Source: Enoplolaimus lenunculus | Taxonomy: Eukaryota > Nematoda > Enoplea > Enoplida > Thoracostomopsidae | Length of the DNA: 64,000 bases | Assembly: GCA_030248215.1 (NCBI GenBank) | Contig: JASANG010000598.1 | Location: 32,501-96,500 of the forward strand | Direction: 5' to 3' | In this document: one piece after another, positions 37,801 to 48,356 of the stretch | How the letters are laid out: every line of letters begins with the position of its first letter | Numbering within the stretch: the first letter of the stretch is position 1 | Program-made: the position numbers and the translations under genes | Notes under the pieces: generated by a model | What the model was told of the DNA's origin: nothing | The model's input: the letters and a program-made list of their open reading frames with translations, nothing else | Database searches by the model: none

Positions 37801-40800
37801 GTGAGATAGAGCTTATGTAAGCGTTTGCTAATAAGCTGGTTTATAATGGCAAAATTATATTTTGAAGATTTTTCTAGAAAACGTTCCCATTTGTCTTTGC
37901 TGTGATTCATTGCAGTGTATGACGTTTGCAGTTTATGCTTATTGGTTGCGTTTAAAAAAGTTTAACTTTTAAAAACTTTGATACAAGAAATAGTTCGATT
38001 GAACGCTCATAATTATTGACCAACCGACGAAAGCTGTACGTTTTTTGTTGACAAACAGCGTAATTCTTTGCTGAACACTTAACTCAAGGGTTACCTTACA
38101 TTTAATCCAAAGAACGTAATATGGTGGGATGAGCTAAAATATAACTTCAATGGTAATTTCGTTCAAACCTTAATTGTATTTTTCTTCTCAGCTTTGCATT
38201 TCGAAAAACTATCAGAAGGCAATGCTTAAAACAAATAGTTGTAAATTTTTAATGAAATAGGATCACTACTTAAAAATTACGCCCTGTAGCTTAAGTATTG
38301 TTTAAAGGCAGCCTGTGTTGCAGTGGAGTTTTCTTTTGATTGGTTTCATTTTTATATACGAGTTGTTTTCAATCCTTGATTACTATTTGATTTAGGTAAC
38401 AAAAAGCAATCTACTAAACCAAAGAAAAGAATGCCTCCTAGTAGAAAACAGATTTCGCCGTTTACACTGCCTGAAGAAGGTTTGTTTGGCTTCACTTTGC
38501 ACTGTACCCTGGCGACTTTTTCACTACAGTAATCTCTCTGATTCTTGTAGCTTAGGCTAGCTTAGACAAAAGCTTAGATAATGGCTTAATCTTAGCCGCG
38601 TTTTCGTAAACTTAAGCCAAAGCCAGAACCTGATCTTAAGTCTATGAGTAAATATGAGAGAAAGTGTACAAGGGACGTTTCTCGCCATTTGGCAACATCT
38701 CAGACACAAAATAATTTTTATTATCAAAGTTGCTAGTGCAACTACTAGTGAATGCATATCGAACTGTTTAATGCTATGTTAAACAGTGTCATAATAGGTC
38801 TTTCATACAAATATTACGACGGACGTGGTTGGGCTCGAACCTACGACATTCTAATTTCTGTTCAGCTGGTTTTAAATCACCATATAAAGACACACCTCTA
38901 TAGAGTATTGCAATTTATGCTGTTCTCTGGGATGGATTAAGGGAGGGACGGAGAGAGCGCGCCTTTACTCGTCATAGAAATTTTTATAACAAAATGGTAA
39001 AGGACCTACCTTACAAAATTATACTTTTATTCTCCGAAACTTACGTTTGGCATATCTCTCGCTTAGCTCGTGAGGATTTTTCGCAATATATATAACACGC
39101 TCCACCGTTAACATATTATGGATCTGAAACTTTGGCCGCTTCGCTTATAAAACTGATTGCTGTTGGATCGCCGTCCGGTTAAAATCAACCTTTGTAGTAA
39201 TTGTAATATGAGTTCAACCAGTTTTGACTGGCAAATTGATTTTAGTAGTGGAACCCATTGAAATAAAGGGCAATGAGACTGAAAGGTCATCGCCTATATC
39301 TTCGTCGAGCAATGAACGTAAGTTGTGGATGCATGCTCTCCCGACCGCACAACGGAATACGTTTGCGGGTTTGAAACTTACTTTTCCTTTGCTTTCTGGA
39401 TTTTGTCTAACTTAGTTTTTAGTTATTTTCCGTTTAAGTTGCAATTGCGTTATTGAGTGTGATTTTTGACGTTGTCGTTATCGCTCTGACGATTAAAAAT
39501 TTGAAGTTTTGAACAAGTGTTTTGTAGCTGTCGCATCTTTCGACCACAAAGCTATGAACCAAAGTTTAGGCCGCGATATAAGTCAAAAAATAAACAAATT
39601 TGCATACAACGCCACGCGACAACTCGCCAAATATGCCGCAGGTGCTGAATGGCATGGATCTGGGCAAAACCGCGACATCAGACGCCGGTACATGGCATAA
39701 AAATTGTCAAACAACATTGCGCAACCCTAAGGGTAGATCTATAATTTACTGTACCCGTTGCTAACAAAAATATACGTAAAATTCATTTGGTATCGCGCGG
39801 CGGCGTCCCCGGTGCCGGGCGAGTATAGCGCAACCCTAATTGTACACTTGCTTCATAGCCTTATAAAGCTCAGAAATTTCAGTGTGAAATGTTTAAAACA
39901 TTGTTTTTTATATTCAAGAAATAACTATTGTCAATTTATAACACATAAATTTCTTCCTTTCAAGAAATACTTGTCTTCTATAATCAAAAGATAACTTTCC
40001 GATTTTAATGTATATAAAACGAGTTGCTCCGTCGATATTCTTTAAACTGTAGATAAGCAATCGAATTTAAAGACTATTTCGTGTTGAGCATAGTCTCTCA
40101 CGAACTAAGTTTACGTATTGGACGTATCTCAGGTTGTAAAAATTGGTAATTTGGTTGAGGTTTGTCTCCTTATTTTGTAGTCAGCATCACAGGCAAATGT
40201 TTTTCTGAAACTTATGTTTTGAAAATCCCCAAAACTAGTCTTGTATTTTAGATATATTTTGTCTTGTATTTCAAAAATATTTGCCTTATGACTTTATGAA
40301 ATAAAGTCTTCAATTATAACGTTGAAAATCTCAAAAGTTTCAGACACATATTTCTAAAAATTTTCCGAACTAAAAGTCCGCTATTCAAAACATATCATAA
40401 CTGTCTTAAATTTCAGACAATATTTCTTCAATATTAGACAATTTGTGTTGTGTGTATGAATTACCCTACTTCCTACACGAACACGGTTGCACCTTTAAGC
40501 TTTCGTAGATTTATTAACTGTTGTTGTTAGAAGTAATTATTTGATTCATAAATCTGAATTAAACTAAATTTGTTACTAACCTAAACGAATCTAGTAATAA
40601 AATTGTCCAATTTTTATAACTTATCAGTATTATGGAACTCTTGGAAGTGTGGACCTGTTTGCTAGCGCTACGTGCTCGGGCAGACACAATAAGCAATCAA
40701 CTGGTCGTTAACAATTTGTATCATCACCATATATGATCCAAATTTTGAACAATTTTTAATATTTAATTAATTTAGACTTTTTTAATATTTACAGGCATGG

Positions 40801-41925
40801 ATCCTATATTTCAATAAAGAGGGACTCAATTGATAAACGGGCGAAAAAGGAATTATATATTTAAAGGAATATGGTTTTGCGCGTTGTAATAAAAATAAAT
40901 TTTATTGCATTTCTTAAATTCAGTTGCCGTTAAGATTTTCGCCGCTATATTGTCGGATTTTGAAAATTATATTATACTTGAGCCACCCAAGTCCTCCTGT
41001 GATGATTCAGCATACAAATTTGAAATTTGGAATAAATCGATTTTTGAACCGGGCAAATAAATATTTTGTAAAACTTCTTTAACAATGACAAGCTTGCCAA
41101 ATTTTTTACATTTGAAAGTTTTTGGAGTTTTGACAGATTTTAATAAAAATGGTCTTCGAAAAGCGAGAGTTCGAGCCCCTGAGCCCTTCGACCTGGATCC
41201 ACCACTGATTTGTCATACCTTATACTTTAACTGAAAATATTACTTTTGTTTTAGAGGTTGTTGATCCAGACAACAGGTAAGAAACTATCTTAACCTTTTG
41301 GGTGAGATTTACCAGAGGCGTACCGAGAGCAAGGCAGGAATTTTGCGCCTTCCAGTTCAAATTCTTGTTTGTATTGTCGAATTCTGAAATGTAAGTATAC
41401 ACACGCCATGCGCGTAACAATTGCCATACGCTAGCTAATGTTGTCGTGTTTGGTAAATTTGCTTTACATACAGTAGTCGTACAATAATTGCTAGTTTAAT
41501 TCAAAGCTGTACGTACTACAGCAATTTCATTCCCTAAAAACGGCATTGTTCGCGCAACAACTCGTCAGCCGACAACTTGTAACCCTATACTTCGTGGACA
41601 CCGTGAACTCGTTGACTAGATAAATCGCCGTCCACCAATGAGTGCGACAACTCTTCGAATCGATAATTTTTACCCTGCTTAGGCTTAGGTGTGTGGGATC
41701 GTCGAGATATTGCGGTGACAAGTTATCGCGGTTTATGAAACGTCGATTTTCGAGTTGCCAGTTTGACGAGTTGTCGATCGACAAATTACAGATACCCAAA
41801 AAATATGAAAAAATACCGGTTTGTTGCTTTACAGGACGATAACCCCGCCACCGTCTCCTGGTCCTGGAAACAAGCCGGTGTACAAAGAGCAACTGTGGTG
41901 GAAAGTCAAAAATGGCAGGCGGTAA
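25530..41925 (+). CDS. Single-pass transmembrane LDLa/EGF/SEA protein (MUA-3/MUP-4-like architecture), 17 exons, 800 aa
   Basis: Exons: 25530-25899, 28036-28122, 28717-28830, 29777-30394, 30726-30866, 31603-31730, 32341-32448, 33305-33401, 33764-33872, 34730-34929, 36335-36419, 37043-37100, 37512-37530, 38396-38479, 39246-39317, 41255-41276, 41835-41925. All phases agree and the total is 2403 nt. In order the protein has a signal peptide; LDLa; a short Cys-rich CGKC segment; a four-cysteine LDLa; a Gly/Asn-rich linker of about 200 residues; EGF; SEA (three exons); EGF split over two exons; a juxtamembrane segment; one transmembrane helix with CKRRADRK stop-transfer; and a basic then proline-rich tail ending LWWKVKNGRR. 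SEA plus EGF plus TM next to an intermediate filament gene suggests a matrix-to-cytoskeleton receptor. This is inferred from architecture; orthology is unproven. It is far shorter than the nematode proteins. Confidence 0.85.
26748..26926. mobile_element. hAT-type MITE, 179-bp copy with perfect 8-bp target duplication
   Basis: CAGTGGCGGATCCAGGATCT to ATGGATCCGCCATTG, flanked by GTTGACGG on both sides (26740-26747, 26927-26934). It contains two long G runs and lies in intron 1 of the transmembrane gene. Confidence 0.95.
27134..27313 (+). mobile_element. TTAGGC-core inverted-repeat element (degenerate)
   Basis: CCCATGTAACGATCAGGAG at the start, AATATGCTTATACTACTGTT near the end and CATTGGCC at the edge; the hexamer core is decayed. 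Confidence 0.55.
28036..28122 (+). CDS. Exon 2: CGKC cysteine-rich segment
   Basis: The acceptor TTCGTTGCAG and donor GTAAGT are near consensus. It reads W-CPSGTVQCGKCKCVHPSLAD-ALNCKPWS; its first cysteine completes the LDLa of the preceding exon. A decayed copy lies at 29546-29710. Confidence 0.8.
28717..28830 (+). CDS. Exon 3: four-cysteine LDLa-like module
   Basis: DKICELRGAIRCRDKRECVL..WIGNGRIDCYDRSDE. It has the same loss of C4 and C6 as the LDLa-like exons in the 1-7 kb locus, and phase 1 to 1. That links the two loci. Confidence 0.8.
29546..29710 (+). pseudogene. Decayed duplicate of exon 2 inside intron 3
   Basis: After a TTAG the sequence GGTGCCCTGGAATGCCTGGT, then TGTGGCAAATGTAAA, matches the start of exon 28036-28122 (CP...CGKCK). 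The similarity fades after about 55 bp and no good donor follows before the frame closes. I read it as a dead exon duplicate; use as an alternative exon is not excluded. Confidence 0.5.
29777..30394 (+). CDS. Exon 4: Gly/Asn/Asp-rich low-complexity linker
   Basis: The frame opens after a TTTAAG acceptor (DEEYIRRLGLSRATPQPIG) and runs 206 residues dominated by Gly, Asn, Asp and Ser with scattered Tyr, Trp and His (GGTGNNAGHGNNNAGGHEW), ending DDLEDEG at a GTATCA donor. It has no cysteine and no regular repeat unit. The acceptor has a weak pyrimidine tract, so the 5' edge is the least certain part. Confidence 0.7.
30726..30866 (+). CDS. Exon 5: atypical EGF-like segment
   Basis: Acceptor TTTGTAG, donor GTAAGC. 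DKMTAEERVDYEMCFDRKLA..FPDGAACRCPPGKMVGFNDECIG has four cysteines with the C-x-C-x-P-G core of an EGF. Confidence 0.8.
31603..33401 (+). CDS. Exons 6-8: SEA domain
   Basis: Exons 31603-31730, 32341-32448 and 33305-33401 join in phases 1-0-0-1. The joined protein contains FELRATTLCGHNLAFTREFL, D-P-K-T-E-K-Y, STAVILL, then PFKPGSIIFPLTV and CTILAECTVDTIEETIANG. The alternating helix/strand pattern and the F-x-PGS-hydrophobic strand are typical of SEA domains, which sit just outside the membrane in many glycosylated receptors. Gly-Ser of the usual autocleavage site is at 32419-32424. Confidence 0.8.
32491..32681 (+). mobile_element. TTAGGC-core inverted-repeat element, best-preserved ends
   Basis: The ends GGGCCCATGTTACTTTAAGG and the reverse complement of GGCCAATGTTACTTTAAGG match almost exactly, and continue through GACGT. 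Between them are two runs of perfect TTAGGC units (about 32570-32600 and 32615-32640). It lies in the intron between SEA exons 7 and 8. Confidence 0.8.
33764..34929 (+). CDS. Exons 9-10: EGF domain and juxtamembrane segment
   Basis: Exon 33764-33872 gives TACDREANGCSPYASCYPVG-VGYTCLCPDGTIDTSE; exon 34730-34929 completes it with DPVILPGRNC, the sixth cysteine. About 55 residues rich in Thr, Tyr and Ser follow. The split codon (GA|A) confirms the GTAATT donor. Confidence 0.85.
34088..34522. mobile_element. Mariner-type MITE, long form
   Basis: It starts TAACGATTCGAATAAGAGGG and ends ACTTATTCGGTTCACTACAGTA, degenerate versions of the ends at 2825-2969, with about 290 bp of extra interior. It lies in the intron between exons 9 and 10. 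Confidence 0.65.
35085..35240 (-). repeat. tRNA-derived SINE-like element
   Basis: On the minus strand GAGCTCGGTGGTCATCGTAA resembles an A box region, and GGTTCGAATC (complement of 35105-35114) is a perfect B box about 35 bp on. The surrounding sequence does not fold into a full tRNA, so it is a SINE head or old tRNA pseudogene. A second, weaker copy is at about 35930-36040. Confidence 0.45.
35718..35918. mobile_element. CACCTATCAC-family inverted-repeat element, best copy
   Basis: GGGCCCATATTTTCAAATGC with AGCACCTATCAC at the left is mirrored by GGTAATAGGTGCTACACC and ATTTGAGAATATGGGCTC at the right, 201 bp in all, with no coding. Related pieces: 4621, 21331, about 45590-45650 and 48185. 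Confidence 0.65.
36335..36419 (+). CDS. Exon 11: transmembrane helix
   Basis: An 85-nt exon after TTGTTTCAG encodes AILLILLIIGAILLLLCCLWYFCKRRADR, read as two parts: about 23 hydrophobic residues and a basic stop-transfer. The double cysteine at the inner face is a likely palmitoylation position (inference). Confidence 0.9.
37043..41925 (+). CDS. Exons 12-17: cytoplasmic tail with two microexons
   Basis: Exons 37043-37100, 37512-37530 (19 nt), 38396-38479, 39246-39317, 41255-41276 (22 nt) and 41835-41925. They encode KHEENMDDASSNTVYTITQ, SSHRNS, NKKQSTKPKKRMPPSRKQ.., a Ser-rich acidic piece, VVDPDN, and TITPPPSPGPGNKPVYKEQ followed by LWWKVKNGRR and TAA. Without the 19-nt exon the phases clash, so it is needed. 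The exon starting 37043 could also read through its donor, adding over 70 residues. Confidence 0.75.
39714..39840. repeat. Copy of the CGCAACCC repeat seen at 19.3 kb
   Basis: GCGCAACCCTAAGGGTAGATC at the left and GCGCAACCCTAATTG at the right enclose GTTGCTAACAAAAATATACG and a CpG-rich block shared with 19360-19420. Confidence 0.5.
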
Positions 41926-42329
41926 ATTATTGAATGGAAAATGAAAGACTGGAAGTGTGTTGAGCCATCCACAGAACTGAGAATTTCGGCTGGTACTTGT
42001 TTGATGTGATCAATTTTGCTCAATTTCGATCCCAGTTTAACTACAGAGATGTCTTCTACAGAGATGGCATTCGCTACAAAAGTGCTATTTACCAAGCGAC
42101 AAGCAACCGAACCATAATCAATTTGGTTCAAATGCAGCAATGTATGTTGATGTAGTGTGCGAAAGTATTTCCGATAGCTGATCAGTGTGAAAAAATGATA
42201 TTGAAAATGCTCCTTGAAACAATTAACACAGACCTTTGCTTTAGTGGAACATGAGGCCGACATGCCGCACGGACACTCAAATATGGGTTTGATGAAAGAA
42301 CAAGTGGAAAATATGTTGTCTCCATTCAA
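41829..42329 (-). CDS. Uncertain minus-strand open frame with paired CxxC-like cysteines
   Basis: A 166-codon frame overlaps the last exon of the transmembrane gene antisense. Its N-terminal half has FECPCGMSASCSTKAKVCVN then CFKEHFQYHF, a C-x-C...C-x-x-CF pattern that vaguely recalls the zinc-binding start of the tRNA thiolation protein CTU2/NCS2, but the rest does not follow that family convincingly. I see no upstream exon or promoter. It may be a small real gene, a fragment, or chance. Confidence 0.25.
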   Translation of the reverse strand: MNGDNIFSTCSFIKPIFECPCGMSASCSTKAKVCVNCFKEHFQYHFFTLISYRKYFRTLHQHTLLHLNQIDYGSVACRLVNSTFVANAISVEDISVVKLGSKLSKIDHIKQVPAEILSSVDGSTHFQSFIFHSIIYRLPFLTFHHSCSLYTGLFPGPGDGGGVIVL

Positions 42330-43550
42330 AATTTTGGATTTTTCTTACATTCTTCAAGGGCCCCTTGAAGGCTCTGCCACGTATGCCGCGGCCTTATGTC
42401 GCCATTATGATGATGATCAGCCTTTAATACCTGCGTGTATGGTTTTTGGGTCATGACATTCTGTCGCTCAGCTAGTAGCGCGTGGTTGCTACTTATGGAC
42501 GACATTTCACGAGTATTGCGCTTTTTGAATTTAATCCGATAGCTATGTTGTTTTTAGGGTCGCACAGGCCAAGCCTAATCTTAAGCTTGTATAAACCTCT
42601 GCGTTAGACACTGGTGGTCCTTGGATTCGGGTCTGGGTGTCATGCCGAGTTTCAAGCCGCAAACTTTCATCAAAATATCCGCCTCCAAAGATAGTGTGAC
42701 AAAAATCTTGCTTTGTTGTTCATATATCAATATTTTGCTATTTTTAATTATTGCCAGTAAAATGTAACGAATTTAAGAGATGCCGAAATGTGTCCTAAAG
42801 TTATAAAAATGTTTGAGCTTTAGCCTGTATTAGAAATGATATTATTCAATACTTTGAACAATGGCAAAACATTAAAAATATATGCCTAGCTATAAAATGC
42901 TAACAGTATATATGTAATTTAAGGGATGGCTCAAAGCATTTTAAGCTGTGCAAAGCAGTGGAAATGACACAATATGGCTTTGAGTTTCTGACAAATCATG
43001 TTCTTCAACTGGTCAAGATATTAACGCGAGTCTGACTGCTTTGTTAATGTTTATACTTTGAATATGTAATGTTTGCACCAACAAACCAAATTGGGACTTT
43101 ACCTGCGAGTTCCAGCGGGTAAACGCTGGTCGTGTAACACATTTCAGCGACGGGTATACCCATCGGGTAACAATTTGTATCACGCGAGTCAAAAAATCGA
43201 CCGTTTTTATTCCGCACAAAACCTTTAAGAGTTAAGATGTAAAACTTATGCTGCTAACAAAGCTAGTCAGTGAACGTTGAGAAAGCAAAAGTTCTGTACT
43301 TTATTTAGTTGGGTTTGAAATCTTGTTGTTTCTAGTAAGATTCCATGTGTAAAATTCAAGTCAGCTATAACGAAAAACTTCAATGAAGTGCATATCACCA
43401 GCGATCTTTAAAATACTGGTTTAACATCAGGCGCGGGTAAAACGTCGGTCGTGGGTAGATCTTGTTAGCGTGGATCTACCCGCGGGTAAAAAAATTCCTA
43501 TTTGCTTGGGAAAGCGCGGGTCGGGCAAAAGAATCTTTACACACATCGCA

Positions 43551-43650
43551 CTGTGATTGCTTACGTTTAGGCTTAAAGTGTAAGCTCATTTTTACGCTTA
43601 GGCTTAGGTTAGGCTTAGTTTTTGGAATATGCTTATACCACTGTTTGGCC
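43551..43650 (+). mobile_element. TTAGGC-core element fragment
   Basis: Clustered TTAGGC units followed by GGAATATGCTTATACCACTG, the family's right-hand sequence; the left end is missing. Confidence 0.45.
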
Positions 43651-45350
43651 CACAGATCGAACACTGCATAGCCAAGGTTGTGCTTGGTCACCGTTAATGT
43701 CTTATGAAAAATTGCCCCAGGAACATAGCCAGTAGTTTAGTTCTAGAGGGTCAAAACCACGTATAAAACTAATTTTTTTCTACTTCTAAGATCCAAAAGG
43801 TTATTGAAATGACAGCTAAAACTTATCATCTCTATCTCTCTCCTCGTATATGCCTCTGCTTTATACATCAGAAAAAAATTTATGCTCACCGTTTCCTGCG
43901 TGCAAATGTGTTTGGAATGCATGCAATTGTAAAAATTGTTCAATATCACCTGGCCGTTTTAACATATTTTACGCAGATTAGTCGTAGAATGACATAATTG
44001 TACGTTAGTTTTTTTTCAAAGTAAACACAATTGAACTCCTTTGCAAAAAAGTTCGCTAAATTTTTTTATTAATCTTTTACACAAGTCATTATCGGTTTAA
44101 GAATGGAAGGACTTCAAACGAAATGTTACACAGGTTTTGTAAACTTATCTTTGAACGTAAACGAAGCGTGACCGACGGCTTTTAACAAAACGATAATAGT
44201 TCAAAAACTAATGCTTTTCATGATTTTTTTAATTTGAATTGAGATGTATTTTTAAGCGTCTGTCAGAAGCTGTAGTGGAAAGCAGGGCATAATCACGTAT
44301 TAAAATCTCTGTTTCCTGAAAAGTCGATTTTCTATTAATGGCTAAACTTCTGTTTATATGCAACCTAGCAGAACAGGTCTGTAAAACAGCCAGGACACGT
44401 TCCTAGATTGCTGTAGTCGGTTGTGCAAACAGTGTCGGATCCACCAATTAATCATTGGAGTCGGAGTGAACGGGCTATATATAATAGCGAAGTAATTTTG
44501 CGAGCGAAGCGAGTTAGAAATCTAACGCGAAAGGTTTGATACGTAATTTTGGTTTGAGCAAGTTCCGCAACATATATAACCGATCTCTTTGGAAAAGTAA
44601 AGCTTCAAGTTGGACTTTTGAATGAGCCAACGCATGCAATAGCATTAGTATCCACGTTACAGATATGACATTAAATAGTTATATATAGCTCTATCAAACA
44701 CGTCGGTATTCGGTGAGATAAATGCGACATAAAGCTGGGATCTTTGGGTGACATTATGCGTAGCTGGTTGTAAAAACGCTTACCGTCGTGAAATTCCTCT
44801 CCAAAATGATAACGGTTTGTTTCAAGTTTGGCTTGGTTTCCTTTACCGGTTTAATGAGATGCCGAATATAAACGTTTTGCCCGCGGTTCGTATTAATTTT
44901 TGCTGCTAACCACAAAATCAATCTATGCCTTCTCAATCTTGCGCGTCGTACGACGCACTCTTGGCCGCACATAAAACTGTCAGACACTCCAACTCACAGC
45001 ATTGTTGCAGGGATTAACTTTATAGTTCAATTGCAATCTGCTTTCTTTCGTAGTTTTGCACGCAAAAAAAAACAAATATTTCAAGACATTGAGAACGCTA
45101 TGGTTTTGTGTATAAATTCAAAGATTAGCAGTTTTACAGTTTTTCAGTGTAGCACTGAAGGATTGCCCTCGTATATTCAACAGACTAAGTTTCAGTTTCG
45201 TACCTCAAAGGTGACGATATACACGAAAACCATTGCCCATATTCTTAAATGTGTGTAGCACCTAAAACAATAATTTAAGCACAAGAACTGAGCATCTCAA
45301 AGCTCGCTCAATAACAGGAAAATTCATTATGAAGCATGTGCAAAATTTCG

Positions 45351-45557
45351 GCCCATGTAAAGATCAGTAGCGGAACGTTTTTCAGTGGCACTGCAATAGA
45401 GTAAGCTTAAGTTTTAGACTATTTTTTTGGCTTGGCTTAGGCTTTGGCTTAGACTTAGACTTAGGAATAAACTCGTTCTTACGCTTAGGCTTAGGCTTAG
45501 GCTTAGGCTTAGGAACATGTTTATAAAACTGTTCCACCCCTGTTGCTTACATTGGCC
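45351..45557 (+). mobile_element. TTAGGC-core inverted-repeat element, full-length copy
   Basis: GGCCCATGTAAAGATCAGTAG to TTGCTTACATTGGCC, with five consecutive perfect TTAGGC units near 45480-45515. The inverted similarity extends outward (AAAATTTCGGCC / GGCCGAAATTTT), so the true ends may lie about 9 bp further out. Confidence 0.75.
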
Positions 45558-46137
45558 GAAATTTTGAAGCTTCAGTGCTTCTTCGGCTACAAAACCTATC
45601 AAAGATATTGTCGATAGGTGCTACACGTATCTGAGAATCCAGGTTCACTGTCCGTACAAGCATTCACAATTGTTTGTACCGTCCCATGTGTGTGTGGATA
45701 AAGAAATTTCGGACGGGGAGGTGGACATATACAATCCATAAAATGGGGCATCGAAGGTACCGCTTAGGTTTTTGAGATAAGTATAAAACAGTTTCGCAAG
45801 CAACGGTTCAAATCGCATCAAAACGTAATTTCGTCTCCGTCATGGCCCGGATACAGATTTCTTGACGGAACATTCGAGATTGGAGTACCTATCACTTTCC
45901 TTTCCTTTCGGTACGATTTGAACTAATCTAATTTTTCTCACCGATTACTACAAATACTATGTGTGCGTACGTTTATATATTGAAATGAAACTGATCTAAC
46001 CATGATTTCTAATTATGGTGCCGTGCAAACAGCGCCAGCTGCAATCAAAATTTTGAAGTGTGCTAACGCCACTGCTACGAAATTGAAATTATCTGTAGAA
46101 AACGATCCGAAATTAAAAACTCGAGCCAATGTTTACA

Positions 46138-46320
46138 ACATTGTCCTAATAGTAGTATAAGCGCATTCCAAATCCTAAGATTAAACCCAAGCCTAAGCCT
46201 CAGAGTAAAAATGAGCGTGTACCTAAAACATAAACCTACACAAAAAATTACTCAAAAGCTTAAGCTTTACTCTGTTGTAGTCCCGCAGAAAACGTACCGC
46301 CCTGATCCTTACAATGGGAC
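46138..46320 (-). mobile_element. TTAGGC-core element, reverse copy
   Basis: AATAGTAGTATAAGCGCATTCC, CCTAAG units and GCCCTGATCCTTACAATGGG give the family in reverse. Confidence 0.5.
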
Positions 46321-46829
46321 AAAATTAGTGAGGTTGGGAGGGACTTTACCGCTTTATTTCCAACCGAAATGCTCCATCTGGATAGCTAGTGCCTACATAT
46401 AACCAGCTGCGATAGCTCGTGCAAGTCTTGGACCAATCAGTGATGAGATTAAGAGTTATTTCTCTTGGTCTACTCAGATCTGCAGCAGCTTTCAGTTCAC
46501 TGGTCGCTTTCAAGTTTCCTGTATTAATCCTTGAGTAGAATACATTTTAAGCCAGCTACAAGTTTACACTATAGTACGATTGTTTTATGCCATTCACTAT
46601 GCATATATTTTGTAGCTTCATGTCAAAACCTTTAGGATTCAACATACGTTTTAGTTTAAAAACGAGAATTCTCATTGAAATTGCTCACTTGTTCATATAA
46701 AACACTAATTTAAACTTTTTACTTGAAACTTAATTTGTATTTAAATTAAATATATTCGGCGAAAAGGTAACGTTGAAGTTCTGACGGAGCAAATATGCTG
46801 CAGTGGACAAGTCTAGCTTATTATGAGAG

Positions 46830-46963
46830 GGGCTCATGTATAGAAGAGGGTCGGATCGTTTGAGGAATAGGCTCATCCTTACACTCAGGCTTATTCTAAG
46901 GCTTAGGTTTAGGCTGAGAAATATGCTTATACTACTGTTCCGGCCTTATTCTATACATAGGCC
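46830..46963 (+). mobile_element. TTAGGC-core element, short copy
   Basis: GGGCTCATGTATAGAAGAGGG start, decayed hexamers, ATATGCTTATACTACTGTTC and CATAGGCC end. Confidence 0.5.
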
Positions 46964-48356
46964 AGGAGAGGTATCCTTGGAGGACAATATTTTGTAGTTT
47001 TCGTTGCTGTATTTTTCAACAGCCTTGTCATTTTATAGACCTAGAATAAAATACAAACATGAACTATTATCCTATCATTCAGTTTTATAGCTATATACTA
47101 CAACAATTTTGGATGCGCAAAGTAATAAAATTTTTTATGCCGGGTTGAAATTGGCATGAGTTGTATTCGAGGCTGTGCGGCTAGATTTATGTTTTTTGAT
47201 TCAATTGAAATGTAGCAAAAATTAAATAGGCGTTTTGACCATAAAATACAACAAATGTTTACACATCGATTTGTTCTCAATGTAGCAATATTGGTGCAAA
47301 ATTGGAATGAAAAATTTACAATACGGTATTTATACCGTGACCATTTCGAAATAGCGCTGGCGTATCGAAGACATTAGGCTTGGCGGGGGCCGATCCGAAA
47401 AACGATGGTCAATATGGGGATGTCTTCATTCCTAATATTGACAGATTTCGAGCGATAAGACAACGGCTCTTATCGGTTCAGAAATTTACAGTCTTATAGT
47501 GATTAATAATTTTGTTACTCACAGAACTTTAATTTTTAAACTATTGACGAATATTTTGCAATATAGGTTCAGTCAATAAATCTGCATTATAAGCAAAAAT
47601 TTCGGGCACACATAGACTTTATCTACAAATTCATAGTTTGAACCCATCAATATTAAAATTTCGAATAAACTTTTAGCTGAAATCTGAAATGTTGTCTGCT
47701 ATTACCATTATGATCAATTTTAAGATTGAATCACTAGCTGAAACTGCATTGGTTGCTAGGGTCAACATAAATGAAGTTTAGTTTAGGTTTAAGTTTTGTT
47801 TTATGTGATAGTTACGATTTCCGCCTACAGTTTCAGAATGGATAAGGAATCATTGCCGCAAAACGTCAGAAGATGTAGGTGAAATGTAAGTCGAGCCTTT
47901 GACAAATTGTATTTCAAAATGATATATAAAACACCGGTAGAGACATAAAAAGCCCTTTAAGTGAGAATCTGCATTTGGGTTTGTGCAACAGGACGTCTGC
48001 ACAACCATTTTTATGTTCCCAGATTATGTGCGCAAAATTGAAACCATATTTTCTGAAAACAACGGTTTTTCGTTTGCTACAAAATGTACTGTTCTTGATC
48101 TCATGTTGTATAACCGTAGCATAAATCGAACAAGGTAACGGTACCCATTGCCCAAGCTTATTGTTGCAGGTTCAAAAGTTACAAAATCTATTACCAAATG
48201 GTTATAGGTGCTACACAAATTTGGAAAAATTTTTGTAAAAGTAAAATAGGCAAACACATTCAACATTTAAATGGCATTCAAGCATGCGGTGATACTTAAA
48301 GCAATGGCACACGTTATAGCCGCATAGTAGTGTTCGTAGCTGGTTTTTGCTATAAT

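Noticed and set aside
38811-38880. Minus-strand tRNA-like segment with GGTTCGAGCCC
   Set aside because: The B box is good but no A box or cloverleaf can be built.
45470-45530. Possible true telomere or chromosome end from the TTAGGC run
   Set aside because: Only a few units, flanked on both sides by ordinary sequence and enclosed in an inverted-repeat element that recurs elsewhere.
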